The translations under genes were made by a program, and so were the position numbers. Under the pieces are notes generated by a model. The model saw only the letters and a program-made list of their open reading frames with translations, made no database searches and had not been told where the DNA came from. From Ignavibacteria bacterium (GTDB lineage: Bacteria; Bacteroidota; Ignavibacteria; Tepidaquicellales; OLB5): a stretch of DNA of 64,000 nt. Positions within the stretch are counted from its first letter, which is position 1. Each line of letters opens with the position of its first letter. Positions 53,838 to 62,284 of this stretch are shown here, piece by piece. Location: the NCBI GenBank assembly GCA_020852705.1, contig JADZAP010000021.1:87121-151120 (forward strand), given 5' to 3'.

Positions 53838-54689
53838 GTGAAAGAAATTATTCAAAATCTTGAGGCATTAGGGTTTACAAATTATGAGAGTCGTGTATTC
53901 TGTGTTCTGTTTGAAGGAAATTTACATACAGCAAGTGAGATTGCCAAGAAAAGCGGAATTGCACGTTCATCAGCATACGATATACTTAAATCATTTACTG
54001 AAAAAGGAATATGCAACGAGATTCAAACAAGCAGTGTAATTAAGTATGAAATTATTGATCCGAAAGTTGTACAGGATAAGATAGAAAAAGAAATACACGA
54101 TACTTATTTAAATAAAACAACAAAGTTAAAGGACTCATTTGATAAGCTTACACCGATCTTTAAAGCTAAAGAGCTTGAGGGGGAGAAGGTTGATGTGGAG
54201 CTTATCAAAGGGTTTAACAAACACCGCTCAGCAAAATTTATGCAGCTTTGGGAAGCATCATCAAAAGAATTGCTGCTAATGAACAAGCTGGAAGCAATGG
54301 CTGATACAACAATAGATAAGTTTACAGCAAATTTTGTTAAGAAAGGCGGTATTGTGAAAACAATATATGAGGTAAGTGAGAATTTCAGGATTAATGAAGG
54401 CGGAAAATGGATTGTTGTAGGAATTGATAAGTTTATAGAAATATTTAAAGGAACAGAAGGTGAGGGAGGTGAGGTTAAACTTACCAAAAAAGTTTATCAG
54501 AATATGGCTATATTTGACAGAAAGATAGTTTATATAAGTCTTGTTGATCCTACAATTTCGAGATATAACAGAAGTGATATTATAGTTAAAAACCAGAACT
54601 TCGCGGAAGCAATGGCATTATTTTTTGAACAATCATGGCTTGAAGCAGAACTTCCCGGTGTATTTAGGGATAAATATTTAAAGATGTAA
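53838..54689 (+). CDS. TrmB-family transcriptional regulator
   Basis: This 283-residue protein starts at GTG. Its N-terminal winged helix (EALGFTNYESRVFCVLFEGNLHTASEIAKKSGIARSSAYDILKSFTEKGICNEI) is the TrmB DNA-binding domain, followed by a helix that acts as a dimer coil (VVQDKIEKEIHDTYLNKTTKLKDSFDKL) and a C-terminal domain of ~160 residues like the PLD-like/effector region of such regulators. TrmB proteins are mainly archaeal sugar-responsive regulators. The next gene, an exported propeller, begins 19 bases later on the same strand. Confidence 0.88.
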   Translation: MKEIIQNLEALGFTNYESRVFCVLFEGNLHTASEIAKKSGIARSSAYDILKSFTEKGICNEIQTSSVIKYEIIDPKVVQDKIEKEIHDTYLNKTTKLKDSFDKLTPIFKAKELEGEKVDVELIKGFNKHRSAKFMQLWEASSKELLLMNKLEAMADTTIDKFTANFVKKGGIVKTIYEVSENFRINEGGKWIVVGIDKFIEIFKGTEGEGGEVKLTKKVYQNMAIFDRKIVYISLVDPTISRYNRSDIIVKNQNFAEAMALFFEQSWLEAELPGVFRDKYLKM

Positions 54690-54708
54690 ACAAAGAGTAA
54701 TAGGGAAA

Positions 54709-56727
54709 ATGAATTTGAAGACAATATACAGGATACTATTAGTCATCATAACATGCTCGGCATCATTATATTCACAAGCAACTTGGGTACCTATGGGGAG
54801 CGGACTAAATAACGGTACCAACGGAGAAGTTCATGCTGTAACATCTTACAATGGCAAAATTATAGTTGCCGGAGAATTTTTAATGGCTGGGGGAATTAGC
54901 GCACAGAATATAGCCGCTTACGACCCTGTTTCCTATACATGGTCAGTTTTAGGAAGCGGTATAAATGGTGATGTATATGCCCTCACAGTCTTTAATAATG
55001 AACTAATAGCAGGGGGATTTTTTAATGAAGCTGGCTTAAACAATGTTGAAAACATTGCAAGGTGGAACGGAACTTCATGGCAAGGACTTGGAAGCGGTAT
55101 TAAAGATGAAGTACTTGCATTAACGGTTTATTCGGGAAATCTAATTGCAGGTGGTAATTTTTCCAGTGCTGGCGGAATTACTGCAAACAATATAGCAAAA
55201 TGGAATGGTAACAATTGGAGTGCATTAGGCAGCGGTTTAACCGGCAGTTCAGATAAAGTAAATGCATTGACTGTATATACAGGCGGACTGGTTGCAGGCG
55301 GATGGTTTTCGCACTCCGGTTCAACAGATATTAACGATATAGCAAAATGGAACGGCAGCAACTGGAGTTCTTTTACAGAGGATGATTTTAATGGTGAGAT
55401 AAATGCATTAACTGTATTTAACGGTAATTTATACGTCGGAGGTGATTTTACACAAATAGGTTCAAATAACAAGGATTATTTGGCAAAATGGAACGGTTCT
55501 TCGTGGTCAAGTGTTGGCAGCGGTCTTCAGGATGGAGAAGTTACAGCTTTGACGGTGTATAAAAATCAGTTAATAGTTGCAGGTGATTTTAGAAAAACAG
55601 GAACAGGATTATTTGTTGATCGAATTGCAAGCTGGAACGGAAGTCAATGGAGCAGATTGCTAACAGGACATAACGATAATACAAATGCAGTTTTTACTTA
55701 TTTCGGAACAGATACAATACTTGTTTCAGGCGGCGAATATTCAAGTGCAGGCGGCAAATGGATTTATAATACTGCTATGTGGAAAAATCAACCGGCAATA
55801 ACAATTTCTGGAACTGTAAGGTATGAGAACAATACACCGGTTACATCGGGCAGGGTAAGACTTGTAAGAATGGATGTTGTTACCAGAGAAATAATTGTAG
55901 TTGATTCTGCCAATGTTGGTACAAATGGAAATTTTTCTTTATTAAAAGTACCTCAAAGAGATAGTACTTTAAGAGTTATGATATTTCCGGATGATGAACT
56001 TAATGATAATCCGGCTGATACAGGTTATGTACCCACTTACTATCCTTCAACTATACAATGGATAAATGCAGGTGTATTATATGCTGATAATAATTTAACC
56101 AATATTAACATATATGTTATACGCAGAAACTCTGTAATATCAGATGGCAGTATAGCGTCAAATGTTTCAGGTCATGTTTATCTAAATATCTCACCTCCTC
56201 AAGGTTCATATCCTTTTCTTAAGGGTTCAATATTGTATCTTAAAAAAGATACATCATTTGTAAAAGCGGTTCAAAGCAACAATGCACAACAATACAATTT
56301 GGGTACATTAATTCCGGGGACGTACACTCTTACCGTTCAAAGACTTGGATATGTATCAGAAACCCGACAGCTGGATATTGGCACATTAAATCAGGACACT
56401 GTAAATTTTTATCTTGATACATTTAATATAACCGGAATAGTAAATATAAATTCAAACATTCCAAAAGATTTCAAACTGTATCAAAATTTTCCAAATCCAT
56501 TTAATCCTTCAACTAAGATAAGATTTGCCTTAAAAAGAACAGCATTTACAGAACTTGCTGTGTTTGATATACTTGGGAAAGAGGTAAATATTCTTGTTAA
56601 TGAAAATTTATTGCCGGGTGAGTATGAAGTTTCTTATAATGCATCAGTTTTACCTAGCGGAGTATATTTTTACAGGCTTAAAGCCGGCAACTTTATCAAA
56701 ACAAAAAAAATGGTTTTGATAAAATAG
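54709..56727 (+). CDS. T9SS-secreted seven-repeat (WNG) propeller with carboxypeptidase-regulatory-like domain
   Basis: This 672-residue protein has a signal peptide (to ~22), seven ~50-residue WNG repeats (WSVLGSGINGDVYALTVFNNELIAGG, IAKWNGNNWSALGSG) forming a predicted seven-bladed propeller, then an Ig/carboxypeptidase-regulatory-like beta domain (~365-450, ITISGTVRYENNTPVTSGRVRLVRMD), another beta domain and a T9SS type A domain (FKLYQNFPNPFNPSTKI to KKMVLIK). It is paralogous to the protein at 37807 and probably co-transcribed with the TrmB-type regulator. Confidence 0.85.
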   Translation: MNLKTIYRILLVIITCSASLYSQATWVPMGSGLNNGTNGEVHAVTSYNGKIIVAGEFLMAGGISAQNIAAYDPVSYTWSVLGSGINGDVYALTVFNNELIAGGFFNEAGLNNVENIARWNGTSWQGLGSGIKDEVLALTVYSGNLIAGGNFSSAGGITANNIAKWNGNNWSALGSGLTGSSDKVNALTVYTGGLVAGGWFSHSGSTDINDIAKWNGSNWSSFTEDDFNGEINALTVFNGNLYVGGDFTQIGSNNKDYLAKWNGSSWSSVGSGLQDGEVTALTVYKNQLIVAGDFRKTGTGLFVDRIASWNGSQWSRLLTGHNDNTNAVFTYFGTDTILVSGGEYSSAGGKWIYNTAMWKNQPAITISGTVRYENNTPVTSGRVRLVRMDVVTREIIVVDSANVGTNGNFSLLKVPQRDSTLRVMIFPDDELNDNPADTGYVPTYYPSTIQWINAGVLYADNNLTNINIYVIRRNSVISDGSIASNVSGHVYLNISPPQGSYPFLKGSILYLKKDTSFVKAVQSNNAQQYNLGTLIPGTYTLTVQRLGYVSETRQLDIGTLNQDTVNFYLDTFNITGIVNINSNIPKDFKLYQNFPNPFNPSTKIRFALKRTAFTELAVFDILGKEVNILVNENLLPGEYEVSYNASVLPSGVYFYRLKAGNFIKTKKMVLIK

Positions 56728-56848
56728 TGTTTTAAAAATTAATAAAAAAAATAATATTTAAAGATTATTAGTATTTAATTTATATATGTAAATAGAATTA
56801 AAAAGGTTCATCTGAAATTAATAATAGTTCAAAAGGGGGGATACTATT

Positions 56849-56998
56849 ATGGATATAGGTTCATTAATTATTAAATCGTTTAAAAACATTTTGTTTGCAC
56901 TTGCTGTAGTTGTTACACTATTACCGATAATGCTTTCAATGCCGGGGTTTACAAACTACCTGTACAGTTTTTTAAACATACTGGGGATTGGAGAATAA
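56849..56998 (+). CDS. 49-aa single-TM peptide
   Basis: This ORF, below the track cutoff, follows the run AAAAGGGGGG, a strong ribosome-binding site. It reads MDIGSLIIKSFKN..., then a hydrophobic helix FALAVVVTLLPIMLSM and ends LNILGIGE. It begins 121 bases after the T9SS propeller and is 6 bases before the next small ORF. Looks like a real membrane microprotein; function unknown. Confidence 0.6.
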   Translation: MDIGSLIIKSFKNILFALAVVVTLLPIMLSMPGFTNYLYSFLNILGIGE

Positions 56999-57004
56999 AA
57001 TAAA

Positions 57005-57196
57005 ATGACTTTAAAAGCTAAATGGGAAAGTCTTCATTTTAATTCAGCAAAAAATTGTTTATGGGTTTTTGTTGCCGGGAAAATGTATGTTATAAACGAA
57101 ACTGCATGTGCAAAGATGCAGGTAAAATTATCCGATAGAAAAAGTCCGGAAAATTCAATTATATTTAAAAAAACGAGGATAAACGAAGATTTTTGA
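57005..57196 (+). CDS. 63-aa small protein
   Basis: This soluble ORF reads MTLKAKWESLHFNSAKNCLWVFVAGKMYVINETACAKMQVKL... with two Cys and a basic, hydrophilic tail. It starts 6 bases after the 49-aa ORF, and the next tiny ORF overlaps its stop (TTGA). No family recognised; it is supported mainly by this tight spacing. Confidence 0.4.
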   Translation: MTLKAKWESLHFNSAKNCLWVFVAGKMYVINETACAKMQVKLSDRKSPENSIIFKKTRINEDF

Positions 57197-57270
57197 AAAC
57201 TAGTAAAGCAATAACGCAAATTATTCTATATGAAATACTATTAATAATTTTACTGGTATTTACTGTATAA
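57193..57270 (+). CDS. Possible 25-aa hydrophobic peptide
   Basis: This short frame starts at a TTG overlapping the stop of the 63-aa ORF and reads MKTSKAITQIILYEILLIILLVFTV, a plausible single membrane helix preceded by two Lys. It is very short, with a non-ATG start, so it may be chance. The terminator lies 66 bases beyond its stop. Confidence 0.25.
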   Translation: MKTSKAITQIILYEILLIILLVFTV

Positions 57271-57335
57271 AACTATTTTTAAAGATTGTTTCAAAGAACT
57301 TGCTGTTTAAGCAAGATTCTCCTCTAATATCCTGT

Positions 57336-57373
57336 GGGATGCAGTAGATTTGGGCTGCATCCCTTTATTTTTT
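57336..57373 (+). terminator. Intrinsic terminator after the tiny-ORF run
   Basis: GGGATGCAG pairs perfectly with CTGCATCCC around TAGATTTGGG and is followed by TTTATTTTTT. Confidence 0.9.
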
Positions 57374-57381
57374 CATTAAAA

Positions 57382-58575
57382 TTATTCCTCATTGTTTATA
57401 GTATGGCAATGATAAAACATTTTTTCTTTTCGATCTGTTAATATAAAGAAAAAATATTCACTCCCGCCATCTTTTAAACCGAAAATTTTCTTTATATCAT
57501 CCGGTTTAGTATAAAAACCTTTGCAAGATATATTTGCTTTAAACAATTCCCGCTCAGAAATATATTTTCTAAATACTGATTTTGAAAATTCATCAAAGTG
57601 TAAAATCCTGAAAGCTCTGCCGATAAGTTTTGCAGGTAATTTATCAGCAGTAAAATAAGGCGAGGTTTTATTCAATCTGCAAAAACCATTCTCTTTTCCA
57701 TATTCATTCAATACCCCGGCTTTTATTATTGCAGCACCGGCTGCAATAAAATAAATATTATTAATTGAAGAGGATTTATACTTACCTGTATGCAGGTATT
57801 CTGTATATCTGCCTGTGGGTTTTACATCGACTGCAATAATATTTGTTTTTCCTGAGTATAGCGAATTAAGCAAAACGAGAATTTCCTTTACTTCACCTGC
57901 CAGAGAAACAACACGAATCCATTGAATATTTTTTAGTTTGTTTTTAATGTATTTAATATCAATCAGCGGTGAGAGTTTGAGCAGTATAACCGAAGATATT
58001 TCAAATAGGCGGTTAAGTAATAATAAAATGTCCGGTGATGAATTATGCAACGTAACTGCTCTATTTTCATTATTTGAAATTCTTCTGTCGGGGTCAATAT
58101 AAATAATATCAGCTTTAAAGTCATTTTTAATATATTCATCAGCCTTACTTGTAAACCGTTGAATATTGGAAATACCAAGTTTAGAAAAATTTATTTCTGA
58201 AAGTAAATTAAGTTCCTGATCAGGATCAACTGAAATTACTTTTTTAAAGTTTTTTGAAAAGGCAATATCATCAATACCTAAACCAGCAGTCAAATCTATT
58301 AATATATTCCCGTTTATTAACATTGATTTATATTTTGCAAGAGCTTCACCACTGGATTGTTCATAACTTTTAGAAGTTAAATAACAGTAATTTGCAGTAA
58401 AAATTGGCATTTTTTTAAATGCTTTGGGGTAATTTTTAATCTGCTCTGATAGTATTTTATACATTGAAGGGAATTTATTTTTAAGATTCAACACAGCAGA
58501 ACCTTTATATTTTTCTAGAAAAGATTGTAAATCAAAAGTTAACAGCTTATTTTTGTATTCTTCATGTGAAATCAT
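57382..58575 (-). CDS. PG_1098/THUMP-like class I SAM methyltransferase
   Basis: This protein (397 residues from the ATG at 58575; the track adds 8 more) has a SAM-binding ILIDLTAGLGIDDIAFSKNFKKVISVDPD and the catalytic-looking IIYIDPDRRISNNENRAVTLHNSSPDI, followed by KLSPLIDI. The C-terminal ~110 residues match the THUMP-like/ferredoxin-like domain of the Bacteroidetes PG_1098 family. It probably modifies RNA, but the target is not known. Divergent from the beta-lactamase gene. Confidence 0.83.
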   Translation of the reverse strand: MISHEEYKNKLLTFDLQSFLEKYKGSAVLNLKNKFPSMYKILSEQIKNYPKAFKKMPIFTANYCYLTSKSYEQSSGEALAKYKSMLINGNILIDLTAGLGIDDIAFSKNFKKVISVDPDQELNLLSEINFSKLGISNIQRFTSKADEYIKNDFKADIIYIDPDRRISNNENRAVTLHNSSPDILLLLNRLFEISSVILLKLSPLIDIKYIKNKLKNIQWIRVVSLAGEVKEILVLLNSLYSGKTNIIAVDVKPTGRYTEYLHTGKYKSSSINNIYFIAAGAAIIKAGVLNEYGKENGFCRLNKTSPYFTADKLPAKLIGRAFRILHFDEFSKSVFRKYISERELFKANISCKGFYTKPDDIKKIFGLKDGGSEYFFFILTDRKEKMFYHCHTINNEE

Positions 58576-58627
58576 CAATGTAATAATTGCGAAAACCAAT
58601 TAACTTTTAAATACATAAATTTTTATC

Positions 58628-59395
58628 ATGAAAATATTTATTATATTGATTTTATTTATTACATCAACATTAAATGCACAAGATATAAAGAAATATTTTG
58701 ATGAATATGATGTAAATGGTTCTTTTATGGTATATGATATGTATGGCAATAAATATTATTATTATGATTCAGCCCGTTGTTTTATCAGATTTACACCTGC
58801 ATCAACCTTTAAAATTCCTAACAGTATTATTGGGCTGGAAACCGGGGTAATAACGGATGAAAATTTTGTGATTAAATGGGATAGCGTTAAAAGCAGAGAG
58901 GTATGTGAAAAGGATTTGAATTTAAAGGAAGCAATAAAATATTCATGTGTATGGTATTACCGCGAGCTTGCAAGGCGGGTTGGTGCAGAAAAAATGCAGG
59001 AAATGGTTAATAATTTTAATTATGGAAATAAGGATATTTCAAGCGGTGTTGATAATTTCTGGCTGGAAGGAAGCATGAAAATATCACAGGCAGAACAAAT
59101 AGAATTTCTTAAAAAGTTAAATAGTTATAAACTGCCGGTATCTAAAAGATCAATTGATATATTAAAAAGTATTATTATGCTTGATTCCACAGGTGAATAT
59201 ATAATGCGCGGTAAAACAGGCTGGGGAGTTGTTGATAAGAAAAATATTGGCTGGCTGGTTGGATGGATAGAGAAAAGTGATAATATATATTATTTTGCGT
59301 TAAATATTGAAACAGAAAAAGATAATCCCCGGTTTGCTGAATCTAGAAAGGCAATTACCGAAAATATTTTCAGAGATTTTGGAGTGATAAAATAA
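58628..59395 (+). CDS. Class D (OXA-type) beta-lactamase
   Basis: This 255-residue protein has a signal peptide (to ~17, LNAQ) and every class D motif: STFK (59-62, with the active Ser), SCV in KYSCVWYY (106-108), YGN (132-134), W145-x-x-G148 and KTG (196-198). It is close to OXA length (~250-270), so it should be active in the periplasm against beta-lactams, unless it is a BlaR-type sensor domain, which is unlikely because no membrane anchor or protease region exists. It is 20 bases upstream of an epimerase gene and probably shares its transcript. Confidence 0.93.
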   Translation: MKIFIILILFITSTLNAQDIKKYFDEYDVNGSFMVYDMYGNKYYYYDSARCFIRFTPASTFKIPNSIIGLETGVITDENFVIKWDSVKSREVCEKDLNLKEAIKYSCVWYYRELARRVGAEKMQEMVNNFNYGNKDISSGVDNFWLEGSMKISQAEQIEFLKKLNSYKLPVSKRSIDILKSIIMLDSTGEYIMRGKTGWGVVDKKNIGWLVGWIEKSDNIYYFALNIETEKDNPRFAESRKAITENIFRDFGVIK

Positions 59396-59415
59396 AAACA
59401 GGTGCTGAAAATCGG

Positions 59416-60318
59416 ATGCCTAAAACTTTTCTTATTACTGGTGCTACCGGTATGGTTGGAGATTATTTAATTAATGCAATAATTTACAGAGGAGATGAAT
59501 ATATTGCACTCACTTCAGACCCGATAAAAGCAAAAAAAAAGCTCCGCGGATATAAAATAATTATTGCTTACAATGAAATTGAGAATTTGAGTTCGGAAAA
59601 AATTGATGCAGTGATAAATTTAGCAGGGTCAAATCTTGGCTCTAAAAGGTGGACAAAAACAGCCAAAAAAGACTTTTATGATTCAAGAATAAATACAACA
59701 ATCAGTCTTATCGAACTTTTCAGTAATATGGTTAATAAACCCAATGTTTTTATAAGTGCTTCAGGGGTTGACTACTATGGAAATACCGGTAATAAAGCAA
59801 TGTATGAAGATGCTCCGCCGGCGGATTCTTTTTTAGGGAAATTAGTAAATGATTGGGAGCAGGCAGCTTTAAAAGCAAATGACCTTGGTATAAGAACAGT
59901 TATTCTGCGAATGGGGTTTGTGCTGGCAAGGAATTCTGATGCAGTATATAAGCTTTTAAAGCCGGTGAAATATTTTGTTGGCGGATCTCTTGGTTCAGGG
60001 AAACAATATGTTTCATGGATACATATTGATGACCTGATAAATATATATTTATTTGCAGCAGATAATAAAAAACTGAATGGAATTTATAATGCAGCAGCTC
60101 CTGAGCCGGTTACAAACAATGAATTTATTAGGCATGCAGCAAAGCTGCTGGGAAGACCGGCGTTTTTAGGAACCCCTCCTTTTATGATAAAGGCAATAAT
60201 AGGAGAGATGAGCACAGTTATACTAGATGGAAGAAGAGCACTTCCCGATAAATTAATAAAAGCTGGTTATAAATTTAAGTTTTCAAATGATGTTGATGCA
60301 TGGAAGGATATTTTATGA
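59416..60318 (+). CDS. TIGR01777-family NAD-dependent epimerase (YfcH-like)
   Basis: This 300-residue SDR protein has the NAD-binding GATGMVGDYL, NLAGSNLGSKRWTKTAKKDFYDSRINTTISLIELF, SASGVDYYGNTG with the catalytic Tyr region, and VSWIHIDDLINIYLFA plus NAAAPEPVTNNEF. TIGR01777 members (YfcH, SulA-like) are extended SDRs without a known substrate. It follows the beta-lactamase gene by 20 bases. Confidence 0.92.
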   Translation: MPKTFLITGATGMVGDYLINAIIYRGDEYIALTSDPIKAKKKLRGYKIIIAYNEIENLSSEKIDAVINLAGSNLGSKRWTKTAKKDFYDSRINTTISLIELFSNMVNKPNVFISASGVDYYGNTGNKAMYEDAPPADSFLGKLVNDWEQAALKANDLGIRTVILRMGFVLARNSDAVYKLLKPVKYFVGGSLGSGKQYVSWIHIDDLINIYLFAADNKKLNGIYNAAAPEPVTNNEFIRHAAKLLGRPAFLGTPPFMIKAIIGEMSTVILDGRRALPDKLIKAGYKFKFSNDVDAWKDIL

Positions 60319-60350
60319 ATTATTTAAAATGCGGAAAATAACCATCCTAA

Positions 60351-61301
60351 TTAAAATGGCAGCTTGTTCAGATCAACATTACCTCCTGATAAAATTACTG
60401 CAATGTTTTTACCCTTAAACAACTCTTTGTTTTTAATCAAAGCTGCAAATGCAACAGCACCGGAAGGTTCGGTTATAATTTTTAATCTTTCCCAAATTAT
60501 TTTCATCGCAAAAATTATTTCTTCTTCGGTAACAGTGAAAATTTCAGTTACCATTTCTTTTATTATTGGGAAAGTTACATTACCGAGTGATGTTTTCAAC
60601 CCGTCTGCAATGGTATTTGGATTATTAACAGGAATAATTTTTCCAGACTTAAAACTACGGAAAGCATCATCAGCATTTGCAGGTTCGCCTGCAAAAATAG
60701 CTGTATCTTTGGAAAAATTTTTAAATCCAAGTGCAATTCCGCTAATTAATCCACCGCCTCCAACAGGTGCTATTACGGCATCAAGTTTTTCTGAATCATT
60801 AATAAGCTCAATTGCACAGGATGAATGTCCGTGTATGACATTAATATCATTGGAGGGATGAATAAATACAGCACCTGTGTTGTTTTTGATTTCTTCACAC
60901 TTATTTTCACGGTCAAGCGGCTGGTTTCCGGAATATATGATTTCAGCACCATAACCCAGAACTGCATCGCGTTTTGATGCAACAACACCATGCGGCATAA
61001 TTATAGTAGCTTTAATTCCTGTTTTATTTGCCGTATAAGCAAGCGCTTGAGCAAAGTTTCCTGAGGAATGTGTTATTATGCCTTTTTCTTTTTGTTCATC
61101 ACTTAACTGAAGAACAGCATTCATTGCTCCGCGTACTTTAAACGAACCAGTTTTCTGAAACATTTCGCATTTAAAAAATATATGGGCATCAGCTATTTTA
61201 TTAATCTGCTCAGAGCTTAATACAGGAGTTCTGTGAATATAGGGTTTCAGATTATCTGCAATTTTGTTCAGTGTTTCTTTTCCTGCAAAATCATGTATCA
61301 T
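60351..61301 (-). CDS. Threonine/serine dehydratase (fold-type II PLP enzyme)
   Basis: This 316-residue enzyme has the PLP-lysine motif KTGSFKVRGAMNAV near residue 58, SSGNFAQALAY with the substrate loop, the phosphate-binding VGGGGLISGIALG near 180 and the EPSGAVAFAAL end. It lacks the ACT regulatory domain of biosynthetic IlvA, so it resembles catabolic TdcB or serine racemase-like forms. It follows the CBU_0592-like gene by three bases. Confidence 0.92.
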   Translation of the reverse strand: MIHDFAGKETLNKIADNLKPYIHRTPVLSSEQINKIADAHIFFKCEMFQKTGSFKVRGAMNAVLQLSDEQKEKGIITHSSGNFAQALAYTANKTGIKATIIMPHGVVASKRDAVLGYGAEIIYSGNQPLDRENKCEEIKNNTGAVFIHPSNDINVIHGHSSCAIELINDSEKLDAVIAPVGGGGLISGIALGFKNFSKDTAIFAGEPANADDAFRSFKSGKIIPVNNPNTIADGLKTSLGNVTFPIIKEMVTEIFTVTEEEIIFAMKIIWERLKIITEPSGAVAFAALIKNKELFKGKNIAVILSGGNVDLNKLPF

Positions 61302-61304
61302 TAT

Positions 61305-61574
61305 TTAGTCAGTATTTTCAGAAGATTTATATATATTATACAATGCGTATATAGCAATTGCAAGCCACACTATATTTACAAATGTTGAAGGATATGCGCT
61401 ATAGAAAAATGTATTAAATATCAGGCATACGCTCCCCGCAATATTTAATATCTGATAAATTTTTGAGTTTGCTTTAAGTTTATGAGTACTAAGTAAGCCA
61501 TAAGCAGCAAGAACAAAAACAGATCCAGCCCAGCCGGTAATATCTATTAAAATTTTTTCGATGGTTTTTTTCAT
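61305..61574 (-). CDS. CBU_0592-like small membrane protein
   Basis: This 89-residue protein has three hydrophobic segments and the family pattern ITGWAGSVFVLAAYGLLSTHKLKANSKIYQILNIAGSVCLIFNTFFYSAYPSTFVNIVWLAIAIYALY. The function of the family is not known. It is the first gene of a two-gene run with the threonine dehydratase. Confidence 0.85.
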   Translation of the reverse strand: MKKTIEKILIDITGWAGSVFVLAAYGLLSTHKLKANSKIYQILNIAGSVCLIFNTFFYSAYPSTFVNIVWLAIAIYALYNIYKSSENTD

Positions 61575-61624
61575 TAATAATTCTTATAAAATAACCAAGT
61601 GTATAGACTGATTAAATGATAAAA

Positions 61625-61649
61625 AAAGAGAGCATTTATTGCTCTCTTT
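61625..61649 (-). terminator. Terminator of the heme-binding/propeller run
   Basis: AAAGAGAGCA pairs with TGCTCTCTTT; read on the minus strand a T run follows (the A run at 61620). It lies about 150 bases after the stop of the heme-binding gene. Confidence 0.7.
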
Positions 61650-61796
61650 GAAAAAAAACTGTATATAAATTGAAATTTTACATTTTGTTTAGAATTATTT
61701 ATTTTTGCTTCCTGCAGGAAAATATGTTTCTATATATTTTTACAAATTAAACAATAATAAAAGCATATATTGTCAATATAAACAACTAATTATAAA

Positions 61797-62276
61797 TTAG
61801 TTATCCTCGTCATCTTCTTCAAGTTTTTTCAATTCAATTTCTATCCATTGACATAAAATATCTTTATCTGCCTGCGAAAGTTTTGCATCTGTATGTATAT
61901 AAAGATATTTTTCAAGCGGCATTTCTCCGGAATTTACCTGTTCACAAATTTCATTAAGCCTTGCTTCACGCTTCGACGCGGAGATCTTATCCCATTGACT
62001 GAAATTCATTTTTTTTCTGCCTCGTATAACATCATCTGCTACCAGCCAGGAAACCGGCGCTACATTGCTATACCATGGCCATACAGTATGATCGCTATGG
62101 CAATCATAACAAGAACGTTTTAAAATGTTTTCAACATTTGAAGGAACACTCATAACTTTTGTTATATGACCCGGCATTATTTCTGTTGTAGTGATTTTAA
62201 CCGGCCTGTTAATGAACTGAATACCGATAAATGCAATTATAATTACTACTACAGAAAATTTTAGTACCTTTTTCAT
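61797..62276 (-). CDS. Haem_bd-type (CxxCH) heme-binding protein
   Basis: The track starts at a TTG (62288); I prefer the ATG at 62276, 8 bases after the preceding stop, giving 159 residues. After a signal/TM anchor it has RSCYDCHSDHTVWPWYSNVAPVSWLVADDVIRGRKKMNFSQW, the cytochrome c-type CxxCH motif of the Haem_bd family. Expected to be a periplasmic monoheme protein. It is translationally close to the upstream propeller-like gene. Redox partner unknown. Confidence 0.9.
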   Translation of the reverse strand: MKKVLKFSVVVIIIAFIGIQFINRPVKITTTEIMPGHITKVMSVPSNVENILKRSCYDCHSDHTVWPWYSNVAPVSWLVADDVIRGRKKMNFSQWDKISASKREARLNEICEQVNSGEMPLEKYLYIHTDAKLSQADKDILCQWIEIELKKLEEDDEDN

Positions 62277-62284
62277 AATTTTAA

